Below, piece after piece: positions 39,801-54,800 of a stretch of 64,000 bases of DNA. Numbering within the stretch: the first letter of the stretch is position 1; each line of letters opens with the position of its first letter. The DNA comes from Dromaius novaehollandiae. Its lineage: Eukaryota > Chordata > Aves > Casuariiformes > Dromaiidae. Where the stretch lies: NCBI RefSeq assembly GCF_036370855.1, contig NC_088101.1:35240585-35304584 (forward strand). The letters are read 5' to 3'. A program made the position numbers and the translations under genes. Under the pieces are notes generated by a model, which was not told the origin of the DNA, did no database searches, and worked only from the letters and a program-made list of their open reading frames with translations.

Positions 39801-42800
39801 CAAAAATCAAGTAGCAATCACCAACCCCCAGATAAAGTGTAAAGGCCAATACTAAGCCATCTAACTACACAGAAGTGGGTAAAGAGACATTACAGAATGA
39901 GCATGTGTAAAACAGTTAAAGCTTTGCACTGAAAAAAGAAGTTGCATTGAAAACTGACAGAGCTTAAGACAGAAGCAATAGCACAATTAATTTTGAAACA
40001 TTTAAATGATTGGAGGTCTACATATAATTTTGTTTTTAACCACATTGCTGTAGTTACATGCACTAATGCCAGGCTCCCTAATTTTCAATACACGTTATCA
40101 CTCTCCATCCGGTTTTCCTTCAAAAAGGTGGAGCGGTATAGGAATGCTAGGTCAAATTTGCTTAGAATTCACATCAGATTTCCTTCTGCAGTCACATTTA
40201 TCATTAATAAGATTTATAATAACATACTTAACTACCTGTATTTTTCCTCTGACAAATGTGTTTATGTCATTCTCATTTTCAAAGATTGAAAGAGTTTGCA
40301 ACAAATTCTGTTCAAGCCACTCCCAATGTTCAGTGATTTCCTTCCTTGAGCAACCTGCATAATAAATAAATAAATGTTACCAATTTCTATGCCCTCTTAA
40401 ATTATAAACAGAGAACTCAAAACTTGCTAGTAATGAAAGCAGCAATATTTCACCACGCAGCAGATGCTGTATCCTTTGAAATTCCAAAATTCTCTTGCAT
40501 AGTCTGTAATTTCATAGTAAATAGGTGGCAATTTTCAAGATCCTTTGTAACAAGCACCTATTGCTTATATCAGCATCATGAGCGAAAGAAAAACTAAATT
40601 TAGAATTCTAGCCACAACGACAACACTAAGCTGTTCAACTTCACCTTGAAAAGTTCGTAAAGGTACTACTTGCATCTGTTATGAACCAAAAAGAAAAAAA
40701 CCCAACGGTTGTATATTCTACAATTGGTTCTTAATTGTTCAGCCTGATATAGAACTGTACACTATGAAACAATTATAAAATTACAAGAGCAAACGTTGAA
40801 AAGGACAGTTTTCCTGACAACTCTGTTAAAAAGCATCTTCTTCAAAAGAACAGTGCTGAAAGACCTCTAAGAAAGCTAGGTCTTTTTAGGGGTGGGAGAG
40901 TTGTCAGAGGTGGTTTACTTGTAATGATGAAAGAATAAACAACTTCAGCAACCCAAGCTTTCTTAGGAGACCAAAAGGGGTCAAGCAAGATAATGCTGAT
41001 GCAGAAGACTCAGCATACACATAGTCTGTAAAGTAGTATAGCACTAGAATGAAAAAGCTTCTGGCATGAGCTTGAGTTTACATATGCAAATTTCTGCTTT
41101 TTTTTTTATTTGAGATGGTATTGCAATAAATAAAACTTTCATTTTGTCCCCTTTGTTCTCTTTATCTCGCATAATAAAGTTGTTCGTGCTGCTCAAGGTC
41201 TTTCTGTGAACATCCTGAAGGAAGAATAAAATCCAAGCACTTGCAGAAATTTTGTGTCCCCAAAATGGAGTCTGTGGGATTTATTTCAAAATAGGGTTTA
41301 AGTAAGTATTTTCAGAAAACACTCATTAAATGTTCACATACAAATATATGCATCTAAAGCTTGATTTAAAGTATGTCAATCTAACTAGGAAACAGAATCA
41401 ACGCTAGAGTCTCCCCCCCCCCAATCACAGGTTTTGGTTCATTTTACTGAGAACTAGCGAGGAGTAAATGCTCTTGCCTGCTAACTAGTGCCTACAGAAC
41501 CCAACAAAGTAAAGCTGCTCAGGCACAAGCAACCACTAGAAAGAAGTTAAGCTACAACAAGCTGCTGCTAATAAATTCTCCAGCTTTGGTACAGGCACAA
41601 CTAGATTGCCACATATCCACAGTATACCATTTTGACACAAGCATTTCCATGGTTCATAGAAGAACTCAATGCAACTGTCCTGAATACATACCAAACAATT
41701 ATTTCTTTGCTGTTCAGCAACAAATAATGAGGGAAAAATTACTTCTAGGGAATACAATCAGAGCTTTACACAACTCTAAGGAAAGCAACAGAACAGAATA
41801 TTCTGTGCAACTTCCTGGGAGTTTTCACATTTCTGGTTGTAGTATAGATAGATAAATCACGCTGCAGATCAGCCTGCCTATTTAACCAATGACATTTCAG
41901 AACTGCAAGAGATTGTCATCACTGCTTCTCCTCAAAACTACTGGATGCAATCAGTTCTTTCTGGAACTCAGAAGGTGGTATGAAGACTGATTTATTTCTT
42001 CTTGGCTTTTACATTGCTGTAAAAAGCAATGATGACCTATATGAGCTATGTGTATAAAACTAGACTGTCATCAGGACAATTGCTCATCTCTAAGAGCAGT
42101 GAAAAGCAGTGCAAACACACTTCCCCAAAGCTCTGTTTCTTAAAACTCTGTTCCTCATTTGTGGCTGACCAGTTATTTTTCATCACTTCTCAAGAAGGAG
42201 CTTTGGTTGATATCCTTGACCTGTCACCTCCCATCTCATTTTTTGCATTGCTTTTTGTCTCCAGTATCTTACTGTTTACTCCCCCAGACATTCTCATCTA
42301 CAGCATATCATGCAATCAGGCCAAAACCCGCAGCTGACACACAGCAAAATTATTCTAATCTATTTCTAATCAGTCTAGACCCTTCTCTTCACTCTCTTTA
42401 CTCAGGATTGAAAAACATTTCCACTACAATGTTTTAAAGTACACACCTATTCTTTGTCAATCTTAGCACATGTTGAAAGTATTTACTCATTGGCCTTTTA
42501 GGTGAATTAAGCAATACCTCCAAATCCTAGGGAAGGGAAAAAAAAATATCCAGCATATACACCACTGCACTTCGGAATACAGAGCAAAAACTGGGAGGAA
42601 ATGAAAGGGACAACAGTATGTAGAATCGGCTCTTAACCACTCCTTCCCCTCCTCTAAATGGTATGTTCAGCTTATGGTAAAACAAAATGAGCTCCTCCAC
42701 TTTCAATTTTATGCCTCTGATTATCCAAGGACACACACTGTAAGTATAAAAACCAGTAATTATCTATAGATATCATCACAAAAAATCTGCAAATACACTT

Positions 42801-45800
42801 AGACAGTCACAAGGCCCATTTCCACAGAGTCACAGAAACTCATATCTGTATGTGTGCACAGTATAAGTGTCTTTGAAGAAACACTACTTTGTTGAGAGCT
42901 TTGTGATCCATTATTTTGTCTAAAAGGAGTCTGTAAACAGCATGAAAATTTGTGCCCTCAGTTACTCCTTTTTGAGTTTCTGGGACAGAGGTGCTTACTA
43001 ATTGCTATGCTCTGATGTTTGGGTGAAGGGAAGATGGGGTTATATGTGTGTCTGCAATCCTCTCTGCCCAGGCACAGATAACGTAAATAAACATGACTTT
43101 TACCTTTCTTTCTCATGACTGAGATCCATCAGAAGCTGACCTGCAATGTCCCATTACTTGCTGTCACAGAGAGGCTGACAGTACAAAGCAAGTAGTTAAA
43201 TGAAGATTCCAAAAAGACCTTCATATTACTGACAACTTCATTAATATCTATTTTTACTATTAGCTGTCACTAAAGGGAAATTATGTCATATGAATTTTAA
43301 AATCCTTCAGGGAGTTGATACTAATCAGTATACAGGGAAAAAATGGCTGTTTAATTGAAGCTGTCTATCAGATCTGCTTACCATCAGAAGTGGCAAGAAA
43401 TACCTGCACTAAGATGAGCTACTCAAAAACTTCATATTGAATTCAGAACATGAGACAGCTCTGGGATCACCTTTGCCAGGCACATGAATCACATACTTAT
43501 CACTGCTTTGAACTGCTAAAATTTTTAGATCTATGGCAAGCCTTAGTCCATTCCTCCCACTCTTCTCAAGACAGAGGGTTTGTGCAACCCGCCATATCCC
43601 TTCTAGTTCATCTGGAGGAAAACTCATCCTGAGTTTCCAAATTTCAAATTCTGTTGGGAAGATGGGAGGTGAGAGGGTGCCACTGTTAGGCCAGAAGCAG
43701 CCTACAGCTCCATTACCCAATATTTTTGAATTTTAGGTAGCGTCAGGGGTGCTGGAAGTTAAGTCTATTAAAAGGATGACAGGCATACATGTGATCCCCA
43801 TTTGTCCTCAATTTCCTTTCACAAGAACAGGGTTCTGGCTGCTGCCTAAAACACTTTGAAACTTTAGGGCTACTTAGGTGTTGCATTCGAAACGTTTTTA
43901 CTGGCAAAGTAATACTATCAAACTGAGGACTTGACCTTACAAGCTTAGCCAATGAAGGCTAAATAACCTCCATCTTCTGCATTCAGCTGCAGACACTGTT
44001 TGAGTTCGCAAATGGAACCAGACTACATGCTGCTTCACCCTACTTGCAAAAAGTGCCTGACCACAGAAATAAGTGTCTGATTTTTACAGGATCTGATGCA
44101 TGCAGAAATCCTAGTTAATATACCAAAATAGACAGCTCATTGATTTCAGCAACCACTACAATGACAGAAGGAACGGCCTTATGGTTAGATATGTCAAAGC
44201 TTGAGCCTTCAAGACCAAAGCTCTTAAGGGTTATCACACCTATTTAAGAAAATACACTCTGTATTTAAGCACATAACCTAGGCACTGCCATGCAGTTTTA
44301 AGTACCTCATATCTAGAAGGATGATACACTGTCTGAAATAACTGGGCAGGAAGTGAGCATCCCTGGGACTTAGATGGCACTTACCTTGGAGGAGACTGAG
44401 CCTACAATCCAGGAAGCAGGCTTCCTGGATCGCAGGCTCCAGGAATCCAGGCCTTACCCATGCTCAATACTCAGGTGAGAGCTGAGATTGCACTGTCTTC
44501 CGAGTTTCCATTTCAAGGGAAGCCAGGTGTCCAGTCTAGATAACTTGGGGACCATAACCCAGGCACTCCCCCTACCATAATGTTTGGAGGTAACCCATCA
44601 CCCAGGAATGCTGTGCTTCAGAAGTGCGGCTGGAATGAGCCATGAGTGTGGAGAAGAACATGCAAGGAAAGGGGATAGACTCTAGAATGCCCGTGAGCAA
44701 ACATGTTTGGGAGATGAACAGTGGAAAATAACACAGGCCTCTGTCCCTGCCCCAAGGCCATTTCTGTTTTTACCCAGTCATTGCCTAACATAACACCTCC
44801 TATTTTCCTAAACTTCCTATTTAACCACTAGATTTTCTGTTTCATCCTGACCCATTTATTTGTCCTGAAATGACTGTGCTCAGCAGGCAGGATGCTCTGT
44901 TAAGTTTTGTGGCACAGTACCCAGGAAGAACAAAAATCCACATGTCAGTATGTGTATCCTCACCACAGGCAATAGTCCAGTATACCAAGGAGTCTGGTGC
45001 TTGGTAGAGGATTCGATATGGCGCCACTCTCGCACTGGAGTCCAGCACAACGTCAAGAGTACCCACAAGGAGACCTACAGGACAGGAAATAATGATGAAT
45101 ACACAGCCATAGATCGTCTGGGACCCCATATGCTTCCTCCCCTCCCTTAACTCCTCCATTTCACCCTCCACAGGAAAAGACAGACCTATGTATGCATCCC
45201 AACACACTTGTTAGTTCATGTTGTAAAGAGGAAGAGTGACTCAACAGGGAAAGATCTTTAGTTTCAACAAGACTTCAACTTTTAAACATAGATTGATTCT
45301 AGCATAAAGGCAGACAAATTAGAAAAAAAGCAGAAGGTAGCTGTTTCATAAATGCATGTTTAAAAAAGCTTAATTTTTTTCTGCGTTTCATAGGCTTTTG
45401 GAGCCCTGAAAAAAAAAAAACACCAGTCAATACATCCTAGAATGGCTCAAAATAGAACAGTCAGCTAGGAAAAACATAAGCCAAAGACTTCCAGCAAAGA
45501 TAATTATGCTATTTTATGGTCTGGCTCTTCAGGGTAGGAAGGATCAAAATACTAACAGTGAAGCTGTTTTCCAGCTGAAAGGATACTGATGAAAGACAAA
45601 GCCATTCCATTTCCCCAAAGCAGCTCTGAAAATTCTTTGCTACTGAGCAGCCATCAACAGTTGCATACCAAATGCTACCAATACTCCCTAACAAGATTTC
45701 CATGACTTCTAGATAGTATTAGGAAATTATTAAAAGCAAACAAACAAAAAACAAAATGCCCTTTTTATTCTTTAAAGTTATATGAGATTTCCCCATTTTT

Positions 45801-48800
45801 CACTTCCACGAAATATATTTTCATCTCCTGTGCAAACACGTGGGTTGTAAATTCTTGTGTTGGAAACTCTCAGTAAATTCACATCTGCCAAATGGATGAA
45901 CTTTAAAAGGAATGTTTTCTGGAAATATTTACTGGGGCAGAAGTTACGATTTTCTAACAGCTGAAATAATCTGCACTCACCAAAACCCCCAGAGTTTTAA
46001 AAGACTCCTATTAAAATCCCCTTCTAATTTTGACCAGCTGTTTTCATCTTTCACTGTCGGTTTTATTAGTTCCCCATTCTGCAGTGTCAGAAGTGGTACA
46101 GAAGGCTGCTTCCCTAGCTGCTCCTCCTTCAGACTTGCTTTATGCATCACAAAGGTGTAAAAGTACCACCCATTTTCCATCTTAGTAGAGCCGTTAAATC
46201 CAAACTGCAACAGACATTTGGAAATACCCCACGTACCAGTGATTCTGTATTCTCCGATTTGATGGTTTTTTTATGTTTGTGGAAACAAAATTCATACACA
46301 GTTCTCCACAGGCCAGACTAAATGTAATCTCTTGCCACCCAACCCATTAATATCCACCATTTTTTAATCCAAGGATTCTGAAATACATGAGAAACAAGCC
46401 TGGATATGCTATCAGGTCATTAGCAAACAAGGCCAGAAAGGTGTCTGCCGATTACAGAATATGAACACAAAACAGTAATGTAAAATAGTCCAATGTTCAT
46501 TAGCCAAGCTAGCTCTCGCAGTTACCATGCAATTTTACACCCTCACCTCTCAAATCTTTTTGATTACTGGTGTACACTGCTAAACACCCTCAACTGATAC
46601 TCCACCACCCCCTAGATACATCTTGACTGCTTTCAAACTGAGGACACTGAAGTAGTTTATAATGTTCTTTTAAACTTCCATTACCTTGCACTCTCTTCTC
46701 TTACGTATACTCTCCATTCTTCCATTACAAAAAACAATACAACTCTGGTCCAGAAAACAATGTGTACACATTCCACTTCAGCAATGGGCAAAGATCCTCA
46801 AACATATAAAGTTACTAGTGAGTTTAAGAGCATTTCTCAACTGGAGCACAGACCAAGCCAGATACTATGAGTTTCTCCTCCGGGTTTGCTGCAAACAAGT
46901 GGCAGGGCTTATGCCAAAGATTATTCATGTTTTAAAACTTCGTATGTCTACTGATAGTACTAAATATGCAACAGGCATGATGCAATATTAAATAAAGTTG
47001 TGTGCTGGCCAAACACACTCTTCTCTGGGGTACAAATACACTGTTAAGCCTCTGGAATACTTAGAAACATGCTCATTTGCTTCTTCCTCCTGTATTGCCA
47101 AATTTATTGGTGTGTGGATGGCCCTACTAATTTTGCCACTAGCTCTAGGAGGGTGCTACAGCTGTGAAAACTGGGATACACAGCTGAGGACAAAAAGCTA
47201 GAACAGACCAACTGACTTGCTTAGCAACACCAAGTTAAGACAGGCTCCTTGCCCTACCTCCTTCTCCCTAAGACACTGAAAATAGGAGGAGAGGGGGAAA
47301 AAGTAAAGCAAAACAACAATGTATGATGGAGCACTGGGCTAGCCAACACCAAAACAACAGATGGAAGATATGTGAGGAAAAAGAAGAATACTTTCCATTG
47401 GTGCAGAGTTGCCCAGTGCCTTTTCCCTGGAAACAAGCTGTAGAAATGTCCCTGCAGCAAGCTTAGAGGAAGAAAATCCACAGAACTCCAAAAGGCCCCG
47501 AGGGAAATTCAAAGTCTAGCTTTCTGAATCAATTGCAATGGACACTATCACTAAAATCTTACTTATATAATAGAATATCTGTTTTGACAGAAGATATATG
47601 TGGCATTTCAAAAATAATTTATGTATTATTATACATTAAGCCAATTAATATTAACTATTCTAATGATACAATTACCCTTATTGCTGCCCTTCAGAAACTG
47701 CTCCATTTTGCATTGTAGGTCAGTTTTGTGTTTTGTTTTGTTTTTTTAATGCAGATATGTGATGCAACCACAATGAAATAATAGCAGTTTAAACTGATAA
47801 TCTCTCTGAGGAATTTCTATGTGGAAGCAATCATAATTAAAAATAAAGAGAAATAAATAATCAATTTTAATCCTGTTCATTAACTCTTCATATAGCAAGT
47901 ACCTTCTGAGAAATGTTGAAGAAACAAGCAACTGAAAGTACATGTAAAAAAGAAAGAATCATATTGCTTAGATTAGATCGTTCCTTGGGCAAGAGCCAAT
48001 GAATTACCCAGTTATCAAACCAATGTGACTATGCTGATTGCAAATTTCTTTCCTTTTATTTCATCAGGTTTCTCACAAGACATAATGAAACAAGGGAAGG
48101 AATTTCCAATGCAAGAATACTAAACCTGCAAGCCCTTGTTCAAGTGAACAGTTCTCATGAGCATAGATTTAAAGCATGTGTTAAAAGTGGGATTAGTGCC
48201 CGACTAACTGATGACAGCCCTGATTCTGAAGGCACTCAAGTACAAATAACCTTATATCTAGGACCAGCCCCACCAGACACACATGCTAGATGTCTGCAGC
48301 AGCCAGACACAGACATGGGGAGGAGGAGGAGAAGGGAGGAAGAACATCTTCATTTATACGATAGGGTTTTTTGAATAAAGTCAGCTTCCTCTTTTGCATT
48401 CTCATGTCATAAAGCAAAAGACCAGAAAAACATGCAGTATTTTCTTTCTCTTTTGTGAAACACAGGTATTAGCAGAGGAAAATCAGACACAAATGTAATG
48501 TCTGAAACCAGGGAACACGCAGACACAACTGGCTAAGAGGCCTGTGCAATTGCTCTTGCATCATATTACTGGAAGGACATACAATGCCCTGGATGGTTTT
48601 ACTGGAAAGGAATTCTGTTACTTGATGCAATTTACAGTGAGGGAAGAAATCATACTACAGTTTACTTATGTGAACACTATGCCTCACATTTAGTTTTAAG
48701 CAGGAGGGGGATGGGCAATAATCATTGCACAAAGTGTAGAGATTAGTAGTCTGTACTCATGCATTGAATTATATGTACTGTGCTTGTAACTTTATACTAG

Positions 48801-51800
48801 TAAAAATCACTTTGAAATTTGATTACTAGAAGGGATTACTTCAACATGAAGCCTGATTTCCTGTATAACACAAACCCTCTTTAAGCCAAATGATTTCTAT
48901 TTGACCAAAGTGTACTTTCCAGAATGGTATGTCATCTTGATTTGAAGCCTAGCCCAATTGATTCTGCCAGCTAGACTCTTCCAAACATCAGTGCACTCTC
49001 CTCTCCTTGGGGATCTGCAGGCAGTGCCAGACTGCTTACAAATTGCCCACAAATGGTAATGAAATCAATGGATGACCTGCAGCAGAATCAAGTTGTTATA
49101 TCTTAAATGACCACTACTGAAAATACACACACTTTATAGTATATGAAGACAAATAACTGTGGAAGTCGCAATGTTTTTAGTTGTTTGGATATACATATAT
49201 TCCTGTACTTGATGACTGTGACACAACTATTTGCTGCAGGTATAATCTCCCCTCTTCCTTTTCTTCTTTATTTGAAAATATAACCAGTGATTACATTTTT
49301 ATGTTTCATAAGAATTTGCTAATTTATTTGCAGTTACTGATGTTTAAATTAAAAGGAAAAGCAAACTTATGTATCTTACATATGAACAATCATTTTTCGT
49401 TACAACAGGATTTCTTCCACTGACAAACAGTAACCCTTTATCAACAAAAGTCACGCTTTGAATTAAATAAAAAAAGGCATGTGCGCGCATACACACACAC
49501 CAAGTAGATTTTACTGCCTTGCTACAGTCCCTCTGACAGCAATCTTATGATTAAGTTTGTGACCTTGCAATGTTTTACCCACTAAAATACACAAGGTCCT
49601 CAAGGTAAATTGGATTATACACTCAAGAGTGAAGACCTGAATTATATATTACCTTTTGAGTGCCATATTAAAGCACCAAAACCAATTTAGGTATTGTTTA
49701 TGAATTACAATGAATAGTGATCCTTCAAGTCTTAAAAGTTACTGGCAGCCATGGCTTTGTTGAACACCTAACACTCTCCAGCTCAGGACAAGATCAGAAA
49801 GTGACACTTCTAGTCCAGCTATACTATTGCAGCCCTCAGATTGGGGATATTTTCAGTTCAGACCAATGATCTATGCTGCTTCCATTCTTCAGTGTCGTAG
49901 GCAATTTGCAGGAGCCTTGCCTAGATGTGGAAGGAGGTCATTTTGCAGCTGGTGCAACTGTTGTGCCTCATAATCACTGCCATCCAGGGACATGCTCTCC
50001 CCCCCAGCTTGCCAGATGCCAAGCATACGTTATGGGGAGAAGGGAGAAGCTGCTTGTCCTTCACCTGGCTGCTGGAAGCCCTGCCCTGCCACTATCACTG
50101 CCACATCCTTCTCCAGCTCCACTCAGTGGCTATGGCTGCTGCAGAAGACCCAAGAGTCAAACAGACAAAGATGCTTGATGGGGAGCAGCTGGTAGCTCTT
50201 GGGAGTCACATACACCCTTCTGCTCCAGGGAGAGGCTGAAGAACGGTGCAAGCACCCCACAGAGCACGTGGGCAGGGCAGCAGAGCAGCAGATGCTCCTT
50301 ATTTATTCCCTCCTTCCCTTTCTTCTAACCTTTTGGCTGCCACTGCTACTGGCTTAGCCTGGGGCTGGGACAGCAGAAGCCAGAGTATATTTGCTTCCAC
50401 TTGGCTTCGCACCCATAGGGATACTGATTGTGTCATCCTCATCAAGTCTGTCAGAGATCTGAGCGTTATCACCTTGCCAGGGGTCAGTGCTTCCTTTGTT
50501 TCAGTGGCAGCTTATCAACAGAAACAAGCCTGCTGAGGATCATTTTCACTATATGCACGGCTCTTTTTGCTGTGCTAGTAACACCATCATGCAGGCCTAC
50601 AACAATAAAAATGCACTACATCCCTCATTATTATTATTATTCCAAAATTTTACATAAATTGTTTTCAAGAGAAGGTGACTGCTGACAAACCACAATTTAT
50701 ATACTGAACAGCCTGTCAGTCTCTCAAACACCTTCAGTAACAGATTTTTATTCTTAAAATGCCTAAACAAATGGCATGCATGCATCTTTTCAGCACCTAG
50801 AGCAAATGTAGAAGTATACATTCCAAAAGAGCTAAGATTTAATACAGGTCAGACTGTGACTCTTGGAGTCATGCTGATGAACTGTTACTCAAGTAGTCCC
50901 ATTTATGTCAGTAGCCTATTTATGTATGAGCTCAACATTGCAAATTGGAATGTCTCAATCCATTCCTAAGAAAGCTTGCAAAATCACATGCTTCATTAGT
51001 AAGACTTTTTTAAAACAGGCGTACTGACATTCCAACACTGAATGAAACACATACTGCTTAAATGGTTCCCAATATTTAAAGCATGTTAAAGACCCTTTCT
51101 TTTCCCACCATGTAGGATGAACATGTAACACGCTCTGGTCCTAATCCTGAAACACTGAAGGGACCCATTTGGATTGCAGACTTGGGCTGAATTCTGAGAA
51201 AGCCTCATTCAGTAGTGTTGATTTATACCATGGTTTCATCCTGAGCATTTAATTTTATACTGATTCCATGGACAATGGACAAACTCTTCCTAAAGCTTAG
51301 ATATTACTTCCTGGACTGTAAGAATAATAACTCCTAATAATACATACTTAAGATGTACAGACAAGCTTTTGTTTTTCCTAGTCACCATAATGAATCATTA
51401 TTTTTCCACTCTTTCTCAAGGCAGTCCACGTGTTTATGTAATCAGCTCACTCATTTGTTGTTACAGGAACAGGTCATCCAATTACTTCTCTATCAAAACC
51501 CAACCTAAGCAACAATCTGAACTCCGTAAGTAGTATTATAGGCATACCCTTCCAGACGAGTCATCAGTTCTATTTGATTTCATGGGACAAACTAAGTGAA
51601 TAGTATCATACACCACTTAAAAATAATCCAAGTGTTAAATTTCCCATCCTCGTAACAATATCCACAAAAGTATGAAAACAACATCATTGTGAACACCACC
51701 CTTGAAGCTTTTTATAATGGGATAGACAGTTCTGCAGTCTATGTGTGTATTCATTAAAAAGGGGGGGGGCCAAGATAATCCCAAAATATTTATTTGATAA

Positions 51801-54800
51801 TGATCTTCCCATACAAATTATATAGCATTGGCTTATGTGGACATGCAATGCTGTTTCAAGAAAAAAATTCTTCCTCTGAAATTAAGGCCTAAAATTTGTT
51901 AAGTCTCCCTCAGTGACTGCCTTTGCTGCTCTTTCTTTCTCCCAACAAACTTTACAGGACATTGATTTGCCTATCCAGAGATTCCTTTGTGCCCAAGTTT
52001 TCAAATATCTGGAGTGAAACTGGCTCAAGGAAGTGCTGTCACTCTGCTGACATTTAGCAAGATAAGCAGCAAAAACAGTACTTGTTCTTTCTGACTTCGA
52101 GCTGAGGAATACAACTGAGAGAGAACAGATTTAAAACCTAAGAAATTCTTAAAAAAAAAAAGATCATATCTACAAAACTCAGGAAGGGCCAGTGTGATGG
52201 TCTAGCTTGACTACTGCAACATAAAGCAGCAACAAAGGGTAAAGCTTTCATCCTCCCTTCAAGTTTAACAACTGTGATTGAACTAGATTATTTTGTAGAA
52301 ATTGCAACTTAAGAGTGATCAGCAATTGAACATCCACTGCAGTACTTGCCAAGGTATCCAGATGACTCATGGCCATCCCTGTTAAAATCTACATCGTAAC
52401 TCTAATCTAAATCTGACTAGGTTTAGACTTTCATCTTTTAGAACTTCTTGTAACTTTGATAAATTGAAGAGCCTTAATCCTTGTAAAATATGACTATATT
52501 GGTCAATGTTAGCAACTAAGATTCATTTAAAAATATTTTAGGATTGTAAAACTTTGCTGCCTTTCTCCTCAACAGAGACAAAATCATAATGTACACACAG
52601 ACACACACACACAGACACCAAAAGAATTGTCTTTACTTCCATCAAAATCAAGTTTACGGACAATGAAACGTCTAAGTGCAGTAACTCACAAATAATACAT
52701 CTAATGAACAGGGGTCCCAGAAACAAATCTGCTAGATACAAAATAAAACAAAAACCTAATGGAAGTGGAAAAAGTCTGGGTAGAGAAACGAGTACCAACA
52801 GGACGTACTAGACAATTACAGCTATGTGAAGGGTTACAGATCAGAGGAAACTGATACTTGGACAAAAACCCAAATAATCTCACACACCTGGAGAAAATAA
52901 ATTTTGTATTACATGTCAATCACATCATGCTATAAGGTCATGGAGAAACAGTCAGAAGAGAGATGGAGTTAACACTTGCCTCCAAGGTGGTTCTATAATA
53001 ATAATAATCATTTTATATATTACATATAAAAATCAATTAAAATAATAGTCAATAATTTAAGAAATAATAAACAAGATTAGTAAAACATCAGAACTCACTC
53101 CTTTGGAGTTTGTTAAAAACAACAGCAAAAAAAAAAACAAAAAAACCCAAAACACCCTTGGGGAAAGGCAGAGCCAAGAACCATCGCCCAAAACAGAAGG
53201 GAAGTCACTGAATTTCACTTGTGATCAGAACTAATTCTTGTTAAGTATCCCATTCCCTCAGAATAGTGTAAGCAAGTTAAACACAGATTCCACCTCATGG
53301 CACAGTTTAAATCAACTACATCTGTACCAACATAAGATTCAGGTAAACTACATATGATTCACGAACAAATCAAGTAAGCATGTCCAATTTAAAAAAGTAC
53401 TGCCAAATTAGGAAGAAAACTGATTGTAAATTAAATCTAGCCAAGAAAAATCAATGACACAAAATTGAGAAGTGTCTACAGTAAGTTAATTCAGCTTGAG
53501 CTAAGGAACAGTCCTGAAGCACATCAGGATCAAATACAAGATAAATCTTAAGAGAGGTGAACAGGTTTTCGAAGAAGCAAAGCACACTACCTGTCCTGAC
53601 TAAATACCAACACAGACAGAATCGGACTTCAATAAGCTATCAGAGGAGGTATTTTACCAGGGAAAGAAAGAATGCTGAATGGAAAATCCAAGTACTTTGG
53701 CTAATGAAACACTGGAAAATGAAAAGGGGAAGCAGAACACAGAACTATGAGGAAAGAACCAAAAATACATAGAGAACTTACTAGCTGAAAGGGACGCTGT
53801 TGTGGTGGTAGGAATTTACAAACCCATCACACCAAGCAGATCAGGACCATCTGAAAACTTCAGAACAAAAAGAAATGGTGCCATTGGAAGCTGGGACTAG
53901 AGAAACTCACAATCAGTTGGAAAGAAAACAGACAGAAGATTTTGAAGAAATCCTCCAGGATTTAAGCCCACATTAGAACCGGATTTGAAGGCAAAGTGTA
54001 AATGTCGAGTATTGAATGTCAACGAGGATCAGACTTCAGAAGTATGATTAGCAATTGCAGAGCTGAGAAAGAGCAAAGTTTCACAATCGAACTATTAAAA
54101 CCATTTATACACCTTGTATCTTTATATTTCAGCAAAATCAGTGGCAGCAACAACTCTGGCCTCTTACAGGAAAAAGCTACATTACAGAGCATGATACTAT
54201 GAGGGATAAAAACAGCAGAGGGTGCAAATCTTTGAGAAGAACAGAGAAAGCTGAATTGATCCTGCACATGCCAAATGTTTACATGAAGAACAACTACACA
54301 AGAATATGCACTTTTTAACCCACTTTCAAAGGCATGCGACAGTCTATAGCAGCCTACCTTGTGGAACCTTTTTAAATTCTACAAAACTAACTGAAACTGT
54401 CAAAGCCACGAGCCTCTGAAATATGATATATTCTTATAAGAGTGAGTAACTGGACATTAGAGTGATGTGAATATGGATACTGTTGCAGAAAAGTGCCACA
54501 TTCTCTATACCTTTCAGTGTGGTACTAGACAATGATAACAAAAATCCTGTAAGTAATACAAACTCTGGTATAATGCAGAAAAATTACTAACAGGCCTAGA
54601 CTTGACTCATTACATTGTGTTCTTAAGTGACATTACCAACAGGGCTTCAGATGAACACAGATCTCAGAAAAGAACAGGCCCAGAAAACATCTTTGAATTC
54701 CAAGTGTCAAGCAGTAATATTATGTTAGAAGGCAAAAACAGCAAAGTGACAGATCAGTTCAGAGGTGTTTGATGGGTCACACTACTTACTAGTGTAAAAG

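Noticed and set aside
43409..43720. 103-codon minus-strand frame in intron 2
   Set aside because: No matching family in memory, no acceptor/donor pair of the right phase that would join it to exons 2 and 3, and it is absent from the known domain structure of TBC1D9.
47100..47260. Possible fourth MIR-like stretch (AAAACTGGGATACACAGC ... GACTTGCTTAGCAACACCAAG)
   Set aside because: Only scattered block similarity; the spacing does not follow the MIR core well enough to report as an element.
48144..48374. 76-codon plus-strand frame in intron 1 with an Arg-rich end
   Set aside because: Short, no family match, low-complexity end.
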